From Opitutales bacterium (GTDB lineage: Bacteria; Verrucomicrobiota; Verrucomicrobiia; Opitutales; Coraliomargaritaceae), in contig JANQXM010000005.1 of NCBI GenBank assembly GCA_030729385.1, positions 20,598-63,718 on the forward strand: a stretch of DNA of 43,121 nucleotides. Direction: 5' to 3'. Shown piece by piece: positions 41,568 to 43,121 of this stretch (position 1 is the stretch's first letter; each line of letters starts with the position of its first letter). The position numbers and the translations under genes are program-made. The notes below the pieces were generated by a model. It worked only from the letters and a program-made list of their open reading frames with translations, was not told where the DNA came from and did no database searches.

Positions 41568-41594
41568 AATGTTCGACGTTGGACGTTCGATCTT
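41568..41594 (-). repeat. CGAACGTCCAA family repeat between EEP gene and rlmH
   Basis: On the minus strand the units are CGAACGTCCAACGTCGAAC, the same family as the alaS copy and those at 42974-43078. It is followed, at 41609-41640, by a CATCACTCATTTCCC / CACCCATTACC-type run that ends just before the rlmH start. Confidence 0.7.
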
Positions 41595-41642
41595 ATTATT
41601 TTATCATCACTCATTTCCCATCACCCATTACCTATTACTACA

Positions 41643-42086
41643 ATGTTCCGCTACACCATCATCGCCATTGGTCGGATGAAGAACCGTTCCCTCGCGGCGC
41701 TCTGCGATGATTTTTCGAAACGTTTGAAGCGCACGGGTAATTTCGAGTTGGTTGAACTTAAAGACGGCGACATCGAGAGCGAAGGGCAACGAATACTCGA
41801 AGCCTTGGATAAGCGCAAAGACTCCCGCGTCTATGCGATGGCAGAAGAAGGCAAAACCAGGACCTCTGCAAAACTAGCGCAGGAACTGTTTCAGCTACAA
41901 GGTCAGCACGCGATTTTCATCATCGGCGGCGCGTATGGGCTCAGTCCCGATGTCAAAGCCCGAGCCGATGTCCTGCTCGCGCTCTCACCGCTCACCTTCA
42001 CCCACGAAATCGCCCGCATGTTACTCTGCGAGCAATTGTATCGCGTCGTCTCGATCAACACCGGATCAAAGTATCACCACGAGTGA
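41643..42086 (+). CDS. rlmH: 23S rRNA (pseudouridine-1915-N3)-methyltransferase RlmH
   Basis: A 147-residue SPOUT-class RlmH that methylates pseudouridine 1915 in helix 69 of 23S rRNA. Features are the SAM-binding knot region IIGGAYGLSPDV (about 105-116), then SPLTFTHEIARMLLCEQLYR and the C-terminal NTGSKYHHE matching the usual YHRE end. The length is near the 155 residues of E. coli. The frame extends upstream to 41532, but those codons are repeat DNA, so the ATG at 41643 is the start. It acts on complete ribosomes. No partner gene is adjacent. Confidence 0.94.
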   Translation: MFRYTIIAIGRMKNRSLAALCDDFSKRLKRTGNFELVELKDGDIESEGQRILEALDKRKDSRVYAMAEEGKTRTSAKLAQELFQLQGQHAIFIIGGAYGLSPDVKARADVLLALSPLTFTHEIARMLLCEQLYRVVSINTGSKYHHE

Positions 42087-42095
42087 GCCTTTGAA

Positions 42096-42127
42096 GAGGA
42101 GTTAGGAGCGAGGAGTTAGAAGTTAGG
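42096..42127 (+). repeat. GAGTTAG-type repeat, left copy
   Basis: Units GAGGAGTTAGGAG, GAGGAGTTAGAAG and TTAGG. The inverted partner is at 42309-42340. The pair encloses GTAG-type hairpins at 42138-42252. Confidence 0.65.
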
Positions 42128-42137
42128 CAATGTTGCT

Positions 42138-42160
42138 GGAGGGACGCGTTTCACGCGTCC
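42138..42160 (+). repeat. REP-like hairpin with GGAG head
   Basis: GGAG, then the perfect stem GGACGCGT / ACGCGTCC with loop TTC. It is a variant head of the same family. Confidence 0.5.
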
Positions 42161-42180
42161 GCTTTCTTGCCCTACACATC

Positions 42181-42252
42181 CCCGAAGCTGAGCTGCGAGG
42201 CTACTTCAATCTGAACTGAGCCCGCCCGTAGCCTCGTTGCTCAGCAACGGGG
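42181..42252. repeat. REP-like pair, tail-to-tail (CTAC ... GTAG)
   Basis: 42181-42204 is an inverted unit ending CTAC. 42228-42252 is GTAG followed by stem CCTCGTTGC / GCAACGGGG around TCA. Here the tetranucleotides face each other, the opposite arrangement to the pairs at 24059, 35213 and 39648. Confidence 0.6.
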
Positions 42253-42308
42253 TAGATCGAACCAAACTGCCTCATTCAATTCGTCCCGTTTGGTCGAACC
42301 ATTTAAAA

Positions 42309-42340
42309 CCTAACTCCTAACTTCTGCCTTCTAACTCCTA
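42309..42340 (-). repeat. GAGTTAG-type repeat, right copy, contains the DUF1456 stop codon
   Basis: On the minus strand it reads TAGGAGTTAGAAGGCAGAAG, then TTAGGAGTTAGG. The TAG stop of the DUF1456 gene (42331-42333) and the last few codons are provided by this repeat. Confidence 0.7.
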
Positions 42341-42792
42341 TTTATAATCGTGAGTCCTCTGAGGAAATTCCGCAAAAACTGGTCGCCACACTCCATGAAA
42401 TGCCTGTGCGTAGGCGCACGGAAGAGGGCGGTTATTTCGCTTTTTGAAACTAAAAAACCTGCACTTTTCATGGTCTCCACCACGTCGGTATCTCTCATTT
42501 CAAAGGCGATGCGTAATTTGCGGAGGATTACATTATTATCGATCGAAGACGTTGATATTTTTTTAGCTGGGCCATCGTTCGGTCCACGGCGTTCCAAAAT
42601 CAGGCCATCTAAAAATGCGTGAATTGTTTTTACCGGGCACACCGCGTAACCTTCATCCTCTTCATTCTTGAGGAGATCCACGACCTCGAGGACAGAAATT
42701 TCAACGCCACCTGCTTTGATCAGTTCGACGACTTCTTTGTTTTTAATTTCAAGCGTGTAGCGCACACTTTTCATTACTTCGTTGTTTGTCAT
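42331..42792 (-). CDS. DUF1456 family protein (YehS-like)
   Basis: A 153-residue protein made of two copies of the DUF1456 domain: residues 1-70 (SVRYTLEIKNKEVVELIKAGG, EEDEGY, FLDGLI) and about 85-150 (LRKLRIAFEMRDTDVVETMKSAG, FLRNFLRGL). It resembles E. coli YehS, whose role is poorly known. The start MTNNEVMKSVRYTLE matches the family N-terminus. Its stop codon and last residues come from a repeat, suggesting that the original 3' end was altered, though the second domain looks nearly complete. Single gene, convergent with rlmH. Confidence 0.88.
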   Translation of the reverse strand: MTNNEVMKSVRYTLEIKNKEVVELIKAGGVEISVLEVVDLLKNEEDEGYAVCPVKTIHAFLDGLILERRGPNDGPAKKISTSSIDNNVILRKLRIAFEMRDTDVVETMKSAGFLVSKSEITALFRAPTHRHFMECGDQFLRNFLRGLTIINRS

Positions 42793-42823
42793 TCTTTATA
42801 TTTTATGGGTGGTTGCAAAAAGT

Positions 42824-42908
42824 GTAGCCACGTCACTCTCTCGACCTGAGCCTGTCGAAGGTGTGACGTTTTCTTTGGGATTTTCCCGAAGCTGAGCTTG
42901 GAGGCAAC
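42824..42908. repeat. REP-like inverted pair (GTAGCCACG ... GGCAAC)
   Basis: The left unit is GTAG followed by CCACGTCAC with partner GTGTGACG, enclosing the CTGAGCCTGTCGAAGG motif. The right unit is inverted, CCCGAAGCTGAGCTTGG, ending CAAC instead of CTAC. It resembles the inverted unit at 42181-42204 and the left unit at 39648. Confidence 0.65.
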
Positions 42909-42973
42909 AAACTAAGTCAGTCACTAGTAGTTTGTGTCATCAAATGTTTCGTATCCTTTGGAGAAAGTTTAGG

Positions 42974-43004
42974 GAACTTCGAACGTCCAACGTCGAACGT
43001 CCAA
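42974..43004 (+). repeat. CGAACGTCCAA family repeat, plus-strand copy
   Basis: GAACTTCGAACGTCCAACG followed by TCGAACGTCCAA. It is inverted relative to the block at 43041-43078, and the spacer is about 36 bases. Confidence 0.75.
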
Positions 43005-43040
43005 TCACGAATGAAAACTGACGCTAGCGATCCGGAATAT

Positions 43041-43078
43041 TCAATATTCGAAGTTGGACGTTCGAAGTTGGACGTTCC
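43041..43078 (-). repeat. CGAACGTCCAA family repeat, minus-strand copy
   Basis: On the minus strand: GAACGTCCAACTTCGAACG, then TCCAACTTCGAATATTGA. It forms an inverted pair with 42974-43004. Confidence 0.75.
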
Positions 43079-43121
43079 CATTCTAAACCTTCCTCCACTT
43101 CCCACTATCGGCATAGGCGAC

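Larger units (their letters stand above)
42793..43121. other. Terminal intergenic region of repeats, no gene
   Basis: The last 329 bases hold the GTAG pair at 42824-42908 and two inverted CGAACGTCCAA-type blocks. A minus-strand frame at 42917-43114 exists but is translated repeat, not a gene. Confidence 0.7.

Noticed and set aside
42917-43114. Minus-strand ORF with SNFERPTSN- and WTFDVGR-type text
   Set aside because: It is a translation of the CGAACGTCCAA repeats. Such phrases arise whenever this repeat family is translated.

Overview
The window reads as ordinary chromosome of a Gram-negative heterotroph, most likely a Verrucomicrobiota of the Opitutia/Puniceicoccales type. This is inference. 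It rests on a secreted SHD1-like protein, a GxxExxY protein bounded by repeats, GTAG-headed palindromes, a fused LplT-PlsC-Aas lipid enzyme, an Mpl-type peptidoglycan recycling ligase, and minisatellite-like intergenic repeats of a kind I associate with this group. There is no rRNA, CRISPR array, complete insertion sequence or phage.

Layout. 1-4.0 kb: glutamine amidotransferase, membrane-anchored subtilase, an AT-rich islet with two orphan small ORFs, glutaredoxin. 4.0-11.5 kb: UvrA, Ppx/GppA phosphatase, Obg GTPase, a stand-alone acyl-activating ligase, a small secreted protein. 11.6-15.6 kb: probable operon of an ABCG-type transporter, a membrane-anchored small protein and a secreted helical-repeat protein. 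15.6-20.0 kb: VOC protein, GH13 debranching-type enzyme, tandem class II aldolase with a degenerate second half. 20.0-24.2 kb: LplT-PlsC-Aas fusion divergent from a MarR regulator, with two near-identical operators between them. 24.2-28.5 kb (minus strand): leuB, GxxExxY, alaS. 28.7-32.4 kb: pyrC, facing a purD / S41-like / LMW-PTP operon. 32.5-35.4 kb: SHD1-like protein, mpl, tRNA-Phe with a clear promoter and terminator, and a partial copy of the tRNA 3' end. 35.4-39.6 kb: argA with a small partner, xerD, cardiolipin synthase. 39.8-43.1 kb: unknown soluble protein, EEP-family hydrolase, rlmH, DUF1456 protein, then repeats.

Functional themes are housekeeping: phospholipid synthesis and repair (cls, aas, ligase paralogue), cell wall recycling (mpl), nucleotide and amino acid synthesis (pyrC, purD, leuB, argA), DNA repair and chromosome resolution (uvrA, xerD) and translation (alaS, obgE, rlmH, tRNA-Phe).

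The unusual layer is repetitive DNA. At least ten loci carry GTAG-headed hairpins, single or in inverted pairs, with stems of different sequence. Several families of short-motif repeats occur in inverted pairs. They supply start or stop codons of real genes, and one family has a member inside the alaS reading frame. No clearly novel enzymatic system was found. The best candidates for new biology are these repeats, the repeat-bounded GxxExxY unit, the AT-rich islet with a 48-residue ORF, and the ABCG/small protein/helical-repeat operon.
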